From an uncultured Clostridia bacterium (GTDB taxonomy: Bacteria; Bacillota; Clostridia; Christensenellales; UBA1242): DNA of 37,983 bases. Positions 29,626-37,903 of this stretch are shown in pieces. The stretch covers positions 1 to 37,983 of the forward strand of contig CATKXS010000012.1 in the NCBI GenBank assembly GCA_949841045.1. Direction: 5' to 3'. The position numbers were made by a program, and so were the translations under genes. Position 1 is the stretch's first letter, and each line of letters begins with the position of its first letter. The notes under the pieces are model-generated. The model had not been told where the DNA came from. It did not search any database and saw only the letters and a program-made list of their open reading frames with translations.

Positions 29626-29697
29626 TTATCCCTCCATTTCCTCTACAAATTTTACAACTTCTTCCTCTAAATTTTTATTTGGATAAACTAACCTCAT
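29626..29697 (-). CDS. 23-aa ORF coupled to the Nudix gene, perhaps a GNAT remnant
   Basis: ATG at 29697 with AGGAGAAGGA upstream encodes MRLVYPNKNLEEEVVKFVEE, then MEG, and stops five bases before the Nudix ATG. The sequence looks like the first residues of some GNAT acetyltransferases (MRLVYPxxxLEEE), so it may be the stub of a lost gene kept because it delivers ribosomes to the Nudix gene. Confidence 0.45.
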   Translation of the reverse strand: MRLVYPNKNLEEEVVKFVEEMEG

Positions 29698-29781
29698 TAA
29701 TCCTTCTCCTTAACCTATCTTATTTAATTTATAACACATAAAAAATTTAAACACAACCTAAATAAGACATTATTAATAATT

Positions 29782-29812
29782 AAAAAAGCACCATAAATTA
29801 TGGTGGTTTTTA
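29782..29812 (-). terminator. Terminator of the dlt-like operon
   Basis: ACCACCATAA / TTATGGTGCT hairpin followed by six T on the minus strand, ~8 bases past the carrier-protein stop. Confidence 0.85.
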
Positions 29813-29819
29813 TTTTTAA

Positions 29820-30041
29820 TTATTTAAGTCTTTCAATCATTTCGAACATTGCCTGGGCTGAATTGAAGTTTGCAGGAATAATGTCGGCTGGTGAAATCTC
29901 AATGTCGAATGTATCACAAAGTTCTGAAACGATTTCCAAAATGTTTAATGAATCTAAAACTCCGTTGTCGATAAGTTTTTTGTTGTTTACAAAATCAACA
30001 TCTGGTCTAATTTCTTGTAATACCTCTAAAAGTTCTTCCAT
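29820..30041 (-). CDS. Acyl/aminoacyl carrier protein (DltC-like)
   Basis: The 73-aa product is a phosphopantetheine carrier: LIDNGVLDSLNILEIV, with Ser31 in the DSL motif as the prosthetic-group site, and four helices predicted over its length. It resembles DltC (NGVLDSL) more than fatty-acid ACP. As last gene of the operon it would receive the activated amino acid from the adenylation enzyme and present it to the PLP decarboxylase and the membrane transferase. GGAGG lies six bases before the ATG. It is separated from the decarboxylase gene by 74 bases that hold a possible 19-codon ORF. Confidence 0.88.
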   Translation of the reverse strand: MEELLEVLQEIRPDVDFVNNKKLIDNGVLDSLNILEIVSELCDTFDIEISPADIIPANFNSAQAMFEMIERLK

Positions 30042-30052
30042 AATTTCCTCCT

Positions 30053-30112
30053 TTATAAAACTTGTTTTATCATTTTTTTCGCTCTCGCATGTAGGTAAGC
30101 TTCTGATAACAT
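30053..30112 (-). CDS. Possible 19-aa ORF between the decarboxylase and carrier-protein genes
   Basis: An ATG three bases after the decarboxylase stop opens MLSEAYLHARAKKMIKQVL; its TAA touches the AAGGAGG of the carrier-protein gene. The product is basic and amphipathic. There is no SD, so it would depend on ribosomes coming from the decarboxylase gene. It may only be a coupling spacer. It does not match DltX. Confidence 0.25.
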   Translation of the reverse strand: MLSEAYLHARAKKMIKQVL

Positions 30113-30115
30113 TGT

Positions 30116-31252
30116 TTATTTATTTGAATTAATCTCGTCAGTTCTAATTGTGTCGCGAACAAGACGAATTCCATTTTTATCTTTCTTGTAGATAGATGGC
30201 ATATCTCTACTTAAAAAGAGATATATACCTTCGGTGACAGAATATGCGCCAACTCTCAAAAATTCGAGTGTGTCACCTACCTCAGCTTTTTCCAGTTCAT
30301 AATTTTTTACAAGCACGTCTGCCGTTGTGCAAAGTGAGCCGCAAATAGTATAAGCTTCCTTTTCTGGAACACCACTATTAATTCTTGTATGATTAATAAA
30401 TGGATGTTTCATAGCCATCATTTGGCCATAATAATTGAGGTGATTAATTCCGCCATCAACTATAAGATAGTTTACATCACAGTTTGTCTTTTTGTCAACA
30501 ACTTTTGTAATATAACTGCCCGCATAGGCAACCAAAAATCTTCCAAACTCAAAGACAACTTCTCTGTCGCCTGCAAATTCAAATAGAGTTTTGAGCTGGC
30601 TAAGCATTGCAATTTCATCTTTTTCAGCATCACTTTTAAAATAAGCCACACCAAGACCTGGTCCATATTCTATTCTGTCAAATTTAAAATTGTATTTATT
30701 TTCGAGTTCCTCTATATAGCTTTTTAGCTCTATCACTTCATTTGTGATTTTTTCTTGCTTCTTTTGAGTGCCCGAGTAAAGTTGCAATCCGCGAATGTTA
30801 ATCCACTTATTTTTTGAAGCAATTATTTTTTCTATGCCCAGTTTGTCCATTCCAAACTGATTTCCACTTGTAAGTCTTAAGCAAACATTTAAAACTATAT
30901 TATTCTTTTCAGCCATTTCGCAGATAAGCTTTAGCTGTGCTGGTGATTCAATTGTGTAAAGAGGTTTATCTTTCATAAGCGAAACAATTCTTTCAATATC
31001 GCCTCTTTCTTTATAAACCCCAGAAAGCACAATTTTTTCACCTGGAACACCCACTCTTTCACAAATCCTAAATTCGCCTGGCGAGCAGACTTCAAGAGCG
31101 TCTACAATATTCACCATATCCTCAATCAAAAATGGATTTGCTTTGACTGCGTAACAAATTTTTATTTTACTGCCAAGTTCTTTTTTGATAAATTCTACTC
31201 TTGTTTTTAAAGCCTCAACATCAAAAACAAATGCTGGCGTTTTTAAATTCAT
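30116..31252 (-). CDS. PLP-dependent amino acid decarboxylase, fold type III, in a dlt-like operon
   Basis: The 378-aa product belongs to the ornithine/diaminopimelate/arginine decarboxylase group 2. Lys37 in CYAVKANPF is the PLP lysine; the Gly-rich phosphate-binding part is VDGGINHL, and the catalytic Cys lies in CGSLCTTADVL, the decarboxylase form rather than the racemase form. Its place between an adenylation enzyme (four-base ATGA overlap) and a carrier protein recalls BtrK of butirosin synthesis, which decarboxylates Glu while bound to a carrier protein. By analogy it may act on a carrier-bound amino acid and so yield an amine group for transfer. Acting on free amino acid is the alternative. 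The identity of the amino acid is not visible. Confidence 0.85.
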   Translation of the reverse strand: MNLKTPAFVFDVEALKTRVEFIKKELGSKIKICYAVKANPFLIEDMVNIVDALEVCSPGEFRICERVGVPGEKIVLSGVYKERGDIERIVSLMKDKPLYTIESPAQLKLICEMAEKNNIVLNVCLRLTSGNQFGMDKLGIEKIIASKNKWINIRGLQLYSGTQKKQEKITNEVIELKSYIEELENKYNFKFDRIEYGPGLGVAYFKSDAEKDEIAMLSQLKTLFEFAGDREVVFEFGRFLVAYAGSYITKVVDKKTNCDVNYLIVDGGINHLNYYGQMMAMKHPFINHTRINSGVPEKEAYTICGSLCTTADVLVKNYELEKAEVGDTLEFLRVGAYSVTEGIYLFLSRDMPSIYKKDKNGIRLVRDTIRTDEINSNK

Positions 31253-32757
31253 GCTTTATAGTCCTCCATAAGTTTTTTTCGATTGACCTTTCCATTTTCT
31301 GTAAGAGGCATTTCTTTGACTACAACAATGTGATGAGGAATCATAAAAGGTGGCAATTTTGTTCTAAGGAAGATGTTGATTTCGTCACCTTCAACATCGC
31401 CTTGACAGAACATGTAAATCTTTTGTCTTTTTTCCTCAAAGATACAAACCGCCCTTGAAACACCTTTGAATGAGAGCGTTGCATTTTCAATTTCGCCAAG
31501 CTCGATTCTGTGTCCCATGTATTTTATTTGATAATCGGCTCTTCCAGAGAAATGTAATAGTCCATCCTCACCATAGAATCCAAGGTCGCCCGTTTTATAC
31601 ATCTTTTCTTCATAAGCTTTTTGGTCTGGGTTTAATACAAAAGCGTTTGCGGTCTCTGCAGGACTATTATAATAGCCGAGTGACAATGCCGAGCCTACAA
31701 CACAAATCTCACCAAGCACATTTGGCTCTTTTGTTGTCGTGCCATCTTCTTTTATTAAAATAATTCTTTCATTTTCAAATGGTCTACCTATTGGCAGTGC
31801 TTCTCCTTCAAAAGCACCTTCTGGAATTTCAAAGAAAGTGCAATTGCAAGTGATTTCTGTTGGTCCATAAAGGTTGACATATTTTACATCAGGAAGATAT
31901 TTTTTCCAGTAGTTAAGTTGTTTTATTGGCATGGCCTCGCCACTGAATAACACCTTTTTTATAGTTGTAGGCACTTTATACGAAAAAGACCTAAATCCAG
32001 AAATTATACAAAGTGCAGACACCGCCCATATAAGTGTTGTGACCTCTCTTTCGCAAAGATAATCAATAAGAATTGTTGGAAAAGAGAATTTTGCTTTTGG
32101 AATAATTTGCATGGTCGCTCCACACTTGATTGTAGAATAGATGTCCTTAACAGAAACGTCAAAGTCAAATGGTGCTTGCGAGGCAAAGACCTCATTTTCG
32201 TCCATGTCAAACTGACATGTAAACTCCTCTATAAAATCAATAACTGAACGATGAGAAACAGCAATCCCCTTTGGTTCGCCTGTCGAACCGGATGTAAAAA
32301 TCACATACAAAGGGTCGGTATCTATTTGACTCATGCGCACCTTTTCTAGGCAAGAAAAATCACAATTATCTTCATAGCTCATTTCAATAACTTTGGCTTT
32401 ATCTACAAAGTCAGGAAGTACTTCCCCGTTAGTAACGATTACATATGGATTATTTAGTTTATTTAAAATTCTTTGTTTGCGTTCGTCAGGGTGAGCTGGA
32501 TTTAAAGGAACATAAAATGAGCCTGCGTAAACAACCGCAAAGAAAGCAATGAGAGTCTCCACGCTCTTGTTGCCAAGCACGGCAACTGGTGAGCAAGGCT
32601 CTATAACTTTTGTCAATTTTACAGCCATTGTCTTTGCTTTCAAAACAAAGTCTTTATATGTAATAGCTGAGTTTTCATCTGCAAACACTGTCTTGTCTGG
32701 CGTCCTAGATGCACTATCTTCAAGCCAAGTTAAAACATTTTTAATTCTTCTAGACAT
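31249..32757 (-). CDS. Amino acid adenylation enzyme (DltA-like)
   Basis: ANL-superfamily enzyme that activates an amino acid as AMP ester and loads it on the carrier protein. Motifs: A3 YVIFTSGSTGEPKGI, A5 NLYGPTEITCNC, A7 YKTGDLG, A8 GRADYQIKYMGHRIELGEIE, and A10 NGKVNRKKL. At 502 aa it is the size of DltA. The segment aligned with DltA's FCGE, where Cys269 of the Bacillus cereus enzyme controls D-Ala selection, reads LFSGEAMP, with Ser. This suggests another substrate or altered chirality. The start at 32757 has AAGGAGG inside the end of the preceding gene, with TAG-A-ATG coupling. Confidence 0.88.
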   Translation of the reverse strand: MSRRIKNVLTWLEDSASRTPDKTVFADENSAITYKDFVLKAKTMAVKLTKVIEPCSPVAVLGNKSVETLIAFFAVVYAGSFYVPLNPAHPDERKQRILNKLNNPYVIVTNGEVLPDFVDKAKVIEMSYEDNCDFSCLEKVRMSQIDTDPLYVIFTSGSTGEPKGIAVSHRSVIDFIEEFTCQFDMDENEVFASQAPFDFDVSVKDIYSTIKCGATMQIIPKAKFSFPTILIDYLCEREVTTLIWAVSALCIISGFRSFSYKVPTTIKKVLFSGEAMPIKQLNYWKKYLPDVKYVNLYGPTEITCNCTFFEIPEGAFEGEALPIGRPFENERIILIKEDGTTTKEPNVLGEICVVGSALSLGYYNSPAETANAFVLNPDQKAYEEKMYKTGDLGFYGEDGLLHFSGRADYQIKYMGHRIELGEIENATLSFKGVSRAVCIFEEKRQKIYMFCQGDVEGDEINIFLRTKLPPFMIPHHIVVVKEMPLTENGKVNRKKLMEDYKA

Positions 32758-32758
32758 T

Positions 32759-33715
32759 CTATGCCTCCTTGCCAACCTTTTTTCTATAGTCTACCAACTG
32801 TTTGTTCCATTTTTCATACTCTTTTTGTCCGCGCTTATCCTCAAGTGATGTCACTTGTTTGAGCCAACCCCCTAAATATTTTGAAGCCTTAACAGCGCCC
32901 TTATAATTAAGGTGGTCACCCCCATCAAAAGTTTCTTTTTCCCAGTCCATGCCAACTTCTTTGGCAATATCCTCCACATTCATATCAATAAATGGTATGT
33001 TGTGTTTTTCTGCATATTCTGCAATTGTGTTATGCATGCTGTAATTCCAATTAAATAAAGTTGGATAAGCAAAGAATACTACTTGAATGTTTTTCTTTTT
33101 ACAAAGTTTGATGATTTTTTCAAAGGATTTTTTATATCGTTTTGACATCTCTTTTTTGTTATTTGTTACAACCATATTGTCGTTAAGTTTTCCTGCCTTT
33201 ACGCTAGTTTTGTACGTATAAGCCTTTAACACATTCTGTTGAGCAAATTCATTTTTCCAATAATAATGTCTGTCATAAAAAGGCCAAGATGTCAATATCG
33301 CTTTTTTAAGGTCAGACCTTACACTTGCATTTGCAACTTCATAGAAAAATTGGTCAACTTCAAGTGCAATAACACTTGGCGATTGCCTTTTTAATACATC
33401 ACATATAAATTGATAGGAATCCCAAGGCATTTGAAGAGATTGTGCACAGTTATATCCAACAATTCCATATTCATCATAAATTTCCATAGGAGATACGCCA
33501 TAACGCACACGACTATGCCCTACATAAAGTGCATCAATAGTGTTTTCTTTTTCCATAAAAATTGTTTCATTTTCGAGGCTCCTATAAAAGTGTGCCTTAT
33601 TTGGAACATTTGGACCTAAACAAAAGAATAACACAAGTAAAATAGACAAGGTCGCCAGTAAAAAGCCAGACACACGAATGGCAAGTAAACTCTTTTCATT
33701 TTTAATCGTTTTCAT
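32759..33715 (-). CDS. Membrane-anchored SGNH-type protein (DltD/AlgX-like)
   Basis: The 318-aa product has an N-terminal membrane anchor (ISGFLLATLSILLVLFFCLG-like, ~residues 12-32) and an extracytoplasmic SGNH fold: VGHSRVRYG provides the catalytic Ser, and GGDHLNYKGAVKAS the Asp/His pair. It is shorter than DltD (~420 aa) and nearer in layout to small DltD/AlgX-like transferases that work with an MBOAT protein on polymer O-acylation outside the cell. GGAGG placed at the end of the MBOAT gene, with stop-A-ATG, decides for the start at 33715 and links the two translationally. Confidence 0.82.
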   Translation of the reverse strand: MKTIKNEKSLLAIRVSGFLLATLSILLVLFFCLGPNVPNKAHFYRSLENETIFMEKENTIDALYVGHSRVRYGVSPMEIYDEYGIVGYNCAQSLQMPWDSYQFICDVLKRQSPSVIALEVDQFFYEVANASVRSDLKKAILTSWPFYDRHYYWKNEFAQQNVLKAYTYKTSVKAGKLNDNMVVTNNKKEMSKRYKKSFEKIIKLCKKKNIQVVFFAYPTLFNWNYSMHNTIAEYAEKHNIPFIDMNVEDIAKEVGMDWEKETFDGGDHLNYKGAVKASKYLGGWLKQVTSLEDKRGQKEYEKWNKQLVDYRKKVGKEA

Positions 33716-33716
33716 T

Positions 33717-35270
33717 CTAAAAACCTCCATACATAAATGGTGCCGAGCTATACATGTCGCCATAAACGCCAAATATTACAACAAACAAAATTAGAGATAT
33801 GTAAATAAGCCATCTCACTGGAAAAACAAAGGTATCAATCTTGTCACGAATGTTTATTTTCTTTTCTTTCAATATGTCCACTATAACCATTATAACAACG
33901 GCAACCATAAGCACAACTACCTCTTTATAGTCAAGCCCAAGCCCCAAAAGTGAACCTTTATATGGAGTAAATAAAGAACCTAAGATATAGAAAGCGTCTG
34001 AAAGAGTGTTTGCCCCAAATATCGTTTCGCCTACAAGAATTATGATGAGAGTTCTTGCCCGCCTAACCATATTAAGCCAAGTTGAATCTGGATTGACTTT
34101 CATTTTTGCCCACATCTTTTTAAACAGTGGTTCCATAAGCATGCCAAATGCGATGATAACAAAATAGTATAGTCCATATACAATGTACTTCCATTCTGGC
34201 CCATGCCATAAACCATTACATAGCCATACGCAAAATAGAGCGACAATAGTTGGCAATGTTTTAGTAAAGTGGTTCTTATGTTTTTTCTTTACAGCCTTTG
34301 TAAACTTTTTCATTCCACTAGTCAGTGCCACAGAATAAAAAATATATTCCTTAAACCAAAGGCCAAGTGTTATGTGCCACCTTTGCCAAAATTCCTGAGG
34401 ACCTTTTGCAAAGAATGGTTGGCGAAAGTTTTCTGGAAGTTTAATCCCAAACATTTCAGCAATACCCAGCGAAATATCCATAAACCCAGAAAAGTCAGCA
34501 TAAAGCTGGAGTGTGTAGCCAAGTATAAATACTAAACTACCCCCCCCCGAGAAATTAGTAGGGTTTGCTGCTATCGTTTTAACTGCTAGGAAAACCCTAT
34601 CCGCTATGACAAGTTTTTTAAATAACCCCCAAATAACCCTTTGCCCGCCATGAGCAAGATTTTTATATTCTGCCTTATGACCTTCAGTAATCTGCTTGCC
34701 GTCCTGGTCGTATCTAAGAATTGGACCTTCAACTATGCTTGCAAAGAAAGTTAAAAACGCGAGGATTTTAAAAAAGTTGCGTTCGGCAGGATACTTTTTT
34801 CTATGTACATCAACTAGGTAACCGATTGCCGACAAAGTATAGAAAGAAATTCCTAGTGGCAAAAAGAGTTTTAATCCTCTGAAAGTAAGACCTGCATTAA
34901 AGAGGTTTAAAAAAGAGATAAATGATTCTCCAAAAAAGTTAAAATATTTCAAAAAGCCAAGTATGGCAAGATTGAACAAAATTGTAACAACCATTGACGC
35001 TTTGTTTAAGCGTTTGATTTTCTTTTTATCTTCTTTTGTAAGCTCGGGATTTTGACTTATCTTATCATTCCTCTTTTGAATTCCAAGTGCAGAGAAGTAA
35101 ACACCGATAGCGGTGGTTATAGCAAAAACCAAAAGATATTTATCTATTGCACAATAAAAAATTATACTAACGCATAAAAGAACTATCCACCTAAACCTGA
35201 GTGGAATTATGTAATAAAAAACAAGTGATAATAAGACTGCAACTGCAAGATATAATAATAACTGATTCAC
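33717..35270 (-). CDS. MBOAT-family membrane O-acyltransferase (DltB/AlgI-like) with internal G9 tract
   Basis: The 517-aa product has about a dozen membrane helices and the MBOAT core: PLGISFYTLSAIGYLVDVHR, FFASIVEGPILRYDQ, the PQEFWQRWHITLGLWFKEYIF block, and the catalytic His in NGLWHGPEWKYIVYG. It moves an acyl group from the carrier side across the membrane to a surface polymer. It is longer than DltB (~400 aa) and close to AlgI in length. A G9 run encodes FSGGGS at about residues 239-244; a one-base change would cut the protein in half before the catalytic region. As sequenced the frame is intact. Start is GTG with AGAGGA upstream. It heads the operon. Confidence 0.9.
   Translation of the reverse strand: MNQLLLYLAVAVLLSLVFYYIIPLRFRWIVLLCVSIIFYCAIDKYLLVFAITTAIGVYFSALGIQKRNDKISQNPELTKEDKKKIKRLNKASMVVTILFNLAILGFLKYFNFFGESFISFLNLFNAGLTFRGLKLFLPLGISFYTLSAIGYLVDVHRKKYPAERNFFKILAFLTFFASIVEGPILRYDQDGKQITEGHKAEYKNLAHGGQRVIWGLFKKLVIADRVFLAVKTIAANPTNFSGGGSLVFILGYTLQLYADFSGFMDISLGIAEMFGIKLPENFRQPFFAKGPQEFWQRWHITLGLWFKEYIFYSVALTSGMKKFTKAVKKKHKNHFTKTLPTIVALFCVWLCNGLWHGPEWKYIVYGLYYFVIIAFGMLMEPLFKKMWAKMKVNPDSTWLNMVRRARTLIIILVGETIFGANTLSDAFYILGSLFTPYKGSLLGLGLDYKEVVVLMVAVVIMVIVDILKEKKINIRDKIDTFVFPVRWLIYISLILFVVIFGVYGDMYSSAPFMYGGF
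34540..34548 (-). repeat. G9 homopolymer inside the MBOAT gene
   Basis: Nine C on the given strand (G on the coding strand), flanked TCGGGGGGGGGTAG; the same length as the other two tracts of the window. Confidence 0.95.
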
Positions 35271-35302
35271 TTTCGTCCTCTATGCATTAAATTCACTTGC
35301 TC

Positions 35303-35331
35303 ATTATATCACAACAATCGACAATTTGCAA
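35303..35331 (-). promoter_or_regulatory. Promoter of the dlt-like operon
   Basis: TTGCAA (35331-35326), 17-nt spacer, perfect TATAAT (35308-35303), followed by a ~25-nt leader ending in AGAGGA. The rest of the 300-bp gap toward aspA is AT-rich and shows nothing but the aspA terminator. Confidence 0.78.
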
Positions 35332-35531
35332 TAAAAAAAGAATTTTTTGTTACATAATCTTATATAATATTGCATATCTTTTAACTTCGATTTTCAAAAT
35401 TAAACTTTAATCTCCAAAATTCCGACAATAACTACACTTTTAATACAAAATTAAACAATATATTTTTCTAATAATGCTTAATTATTTTGCCATCGTCAAA
35501 ATCATAAAAAATACTTTACATATGATTTCAT

Positions 35532-35560
35532 AAAAAAATCTTAGGACTTTTCCTAAGACT
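35532..35560 (-). terminator. Terminator of aspA
   Basis: TCTTAGGA / TCCTAAGA hairpin with seven T on the minus strand, shortly after the stop codon. Confidence 0.85.
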
Positions 35561-35572
35561 TTTTATTGAGCT

Positions 35573-36982
35573 CTATTTCTTTTTAAAATGGTGAGGCTCA
35601 GTTACTTCAAATGGCGACATAACCTCTTCAAGTGTCTCTTTATTCATAAGTCCCCGCTCAAGTACAAGTTCACGAAGTGGCACACCAGTTTTAAGTGATT
35701 CTTTTGCAAGGCGAGCCGCTTCAATATAGCCTATATAAGGAGTTAAAGCTGTAGCCATTCCAACGCTATGTTCAAGTAGGTCAGTGCACCTATTTGGATT
35801 TGCAGTAATGTCAACAATGCAGTTATCAATAAGAGTTGAAATTGCATTATTCAAACACTCAATACTCTCAAATAAAGAATAGAAAATTACAGGTTCAAAA
35901 GCGTTTAATTCAAGTTGCCCAGCTTCAGCCGAAAAATTGATTGTGACATCATTTCCAAAGACCTTATAAGCTACTTGCGACACAACTTCAGGTATAACTG
36001 GATTCACCTTGCCTGGCATAATAGAAGAACCATTTTGTTTTGCTGGCAAGTTAATTTCATTAAGTCCTGTCTTTGGACCACTTGCCATTAATCTTAAATC
36101 ATTACACATTTTAGATAGTGTGACTGCAAGTGTTTTAAGTGCTCCAGATAGTTTTACATAAACTTCAATATTTGAAGTCCCATCAAATAAATCCTCTGCC
36201 TGTTCAAATTTATCACCACAAACGCTACATATTGTTTCAACAATATTATCGAGATAATATCCGTCTACAGTTATCGCACTTCCAATTGCACTTGCACCCA
36301 TATTTAAATAATGAATATCTTCTTCTGCACGCATTATATTTTGTGTGTCACGTTTTACTGCAGTCGCAAATGCGTGAAAACTTTGTCCCAGTCTCATAGG
36401 TACTGCGTCTTGAAGTTGCGTTCTTCCCATTTTGAGAATTCCGTCAAACTCCTTTGCCTTATTCATAAGTGAATTATAAAGTCTATCTAACTGATTATAT
36501 AAAGGCTTAAGAAGTGAAATGAGCGCAAGTTTTCCAGCAGAAGGATAAATATCATTTGTTGACTGCGACATGTTTACATGGTCGTTTGGGTGAACAATTT
36601 TATATTCACCCTTCTTTCCTCCCAAAATCTCAATCGCACGATTTGCAATAACCTCGTTTGCATTCATGTTTGCCGATGTGCCTGCTCCACCTTGAATGGC
36701 GTCAACAATAAACTCATCATGAAGTTTGCCAGCAATTATTTCATCGCAAGCTATAACAATTGCATCTGCAATTTTGCCTGATAACCTACCTGAAGCATGA
36801 TTAGTCAAAGCACAACTTTTTTTAAGCTTTGCAAGTGCAACAATAAGCTCAGAGTGAATGCTTTTGCCTGTAATATTAAAATTTTGTTTTGCTCTTAAAG
36901 TCTGAATTCCATAGTAGGCAGACAAGGGAACATTCAAATTCCCGATTGAATCTCCCTCTTCTCTAAATGCAATTTTGTCCAT
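35573..36982 (-). CDS. aspA: Aspartate ammonia-lyase (aspartase)
   Basis: Cleaves aspartate to fumarate and ammonia. The 469-aa product is of the fumarase/aspartase superfamily: EGDSIGNLNVPLSAYYGIQTLRA at the start, QGGAGTSANMNANEVIANRA, HPNDHVNMSQSTNDIYPSA and the signature GSSIMPGKVNPVIPE, with the catalytic Ser loop. The N-terminal part (YYGIQTLRAKQNF) favours aspartase over fumarase. The track starts 18 codons upstream inside the promoter; AGAGG supports 36982. With asnA elsewhere in the window, aspartate feeds both asparagine synthesis and fumarate production for anaerobic metabolism. Confidence 0.93.
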   Translation of the reverse strand: MDKIAFREEGDSIGNLNVPLSAYYGIQTLRAKQNFNITGKSIHSELIVALAKLKKSCALTNHASGRLSGKIADAIVIACDEIIAGKLHDEFIVDAIQGGAGTSANMNANEVIANRAIEILGGKKGEYKIVHPNDHVNMSQSTNDIYPSAGKLALISLLKPLYNQLDRLYNSLMNKAKEFDGILKMGRTQLQDAVPMRLGQSFHAFATAVKRDTQNIMRAEEDIHYLNMGASAIGSAITVDGYYLDNIVETICSVCGDKFEQAEDLFDGTSNIEVYVKLSGALKTLAVTLSKMCNDLRLMASGPKTGLNEINLPAKQNGSSIMPGKVNPVIPEVVSQVAYKVFGNDVTINFSAEAGQLELNAFEPVIFYSLFESIECLNNAISTLIDNCIVDITANPNRCTDLLEHSVGMATALTPYIGYIEAARLAKESLKTGVPLRELVLERGLMNKETLEEVMSPFEVTEPHHFKKK

Positions 36983-37007
36983 AAAAACCTCTTCTATTAT
37001 TAAAAAC

Positions 37008-37036
37008 ATTATCGCATATAAAACCAAAAAAATCAA
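37008..37036 (-). promoter_or_regulatory. Promoter of aspA
   Basis: TTGATT (37036-37031), 17-nt spacer, GATAAT (37013-37008). The other ~250 bp up to the CYTH-like gene are AT-rich with no further feature seen. Confidence 0.65.
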
Positions 37037-37285
37037 TAGCTATTTTGAAAATATTTTATATGATTTTAATTTAAATTTTACATAAAGCGTGTTATACTTT
37101 GATTATAGCTATTCATTAAAAATATAATAACATATTCATAATCTTTTGCAAAAGAATTCTTAAATTTGTATATAAAATAGTCAAAATAGGCTTACAATCA
37201 TATTAAGGCAAACCAGCTCCACTATTTACAGAAATTTGTCAATACATCAACTATTATACCACTTTGTTAACAGAGAGGATACAAA

Positions 37286-37783
37286 CTAAATAATTTTTAT
37301 CGCAAATTTTTGCAAAATCTCTTTTAATTCATTATTACATAGATTTTCAACAGCTTCTTTACTTCCTTCGACTGCAATAACTTTCATTTCAGGTAATGTG
37401 TAATCATCAATCTCAAAAGTTAAACCACCTTTTTCATAAACGTACCTTGTTCTAAAATTATCTGCAACCAACCTAAAACTTAAAATATTCAAAGCCGATT
37501 TAACAAACAGCATAAGCTCATCTGTTACAATCAAAGTTTGAGACTCTTGCGATATTTTTTTGCCTTCAATCTCATTTTTCGAAAGTTTAAAATCAAAATA
37601 AACATTTGTTTTGTTTCTGACCCTTTCTGTCGTAAGACGAGAAATCAAATGCGGATTATAACCACTTTCATAAACTTTACGATTTTGACTTGAAACTGAA
37701 ACATGCCTATAACCATTCTTTTTACAAAACTCAATAAAAGGTTCTATAGACGTGACTTTAAAACTATGCTCATATTCTTCCAT
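37286..37783 (-). CDS. CYTH-like protein
   Basis: The 165-aa product looks like a CYTH (adenylate cyclase class IV/thiamine triphosphatase-like) tunnel fold: an N-terminal EYEHSFKV strand where family members have ExExK, central strands rich in Arg and Lys (SRLTTERVRNKTNVYFDFKLSK, FRTRYVYEKGGLTFEIDDY) and the closing MKVIAVEGSKEAVENL, which fits the LEIE/EG strand. The ExExK motif is incomplete (EYEHS), so phosphate/metal chemistry may be changed. AGGAGA precedes the ATG. It is followed by aspA after a ~250-bp gap and stands alone. Confidence 0.68.
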   Translation of the reverse strand: MEEYEHSFKVTSIEPFIEFCKKNGYRHVSVSSQNRKVYESGYNPHLISRLTTERVRNKTNVYFDFKLSKNEIEGKKISQESQTLIVTDELMLFVKSALNILSFRLVADNFRTRYVYEKGGLTFEIDDYTLPEMKVIAVEGSKEAVENLCNNELKEILQKFAIKII

Positions 37784-37813
37784 AATTTTCTCCTATTAAA
37801 TTATAACAAAAAA

Positions 37814-37856
37814 ATAAACCTAAACCAAACTTTTTTATGTTCGATTTAGGTTTTAT
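37814..37856. terminator. Hairpin terminator right of the CYTH-like gene
   Basis: AAACCTAAA / TTTAGGTTT with AT-rich loop, A and T runs on both sides. It lies between the CYTH-like gene start and the frame entering from the right edge, and fits as terminator of the latter. Confidence 0.6.
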
Positions 37857-37903
37857 TTGGCGGAGTGTGAAATTGTCTAAACGTACTAAATATATAATGT
37901 AAA

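Noticed and set aside
30053-30112. DltX
   Set aside because: DltX lies upstream of dltA and has a hydrophobic helix and an aromatic C-terminal motif; this 19-codon frame is basic and lacks both.
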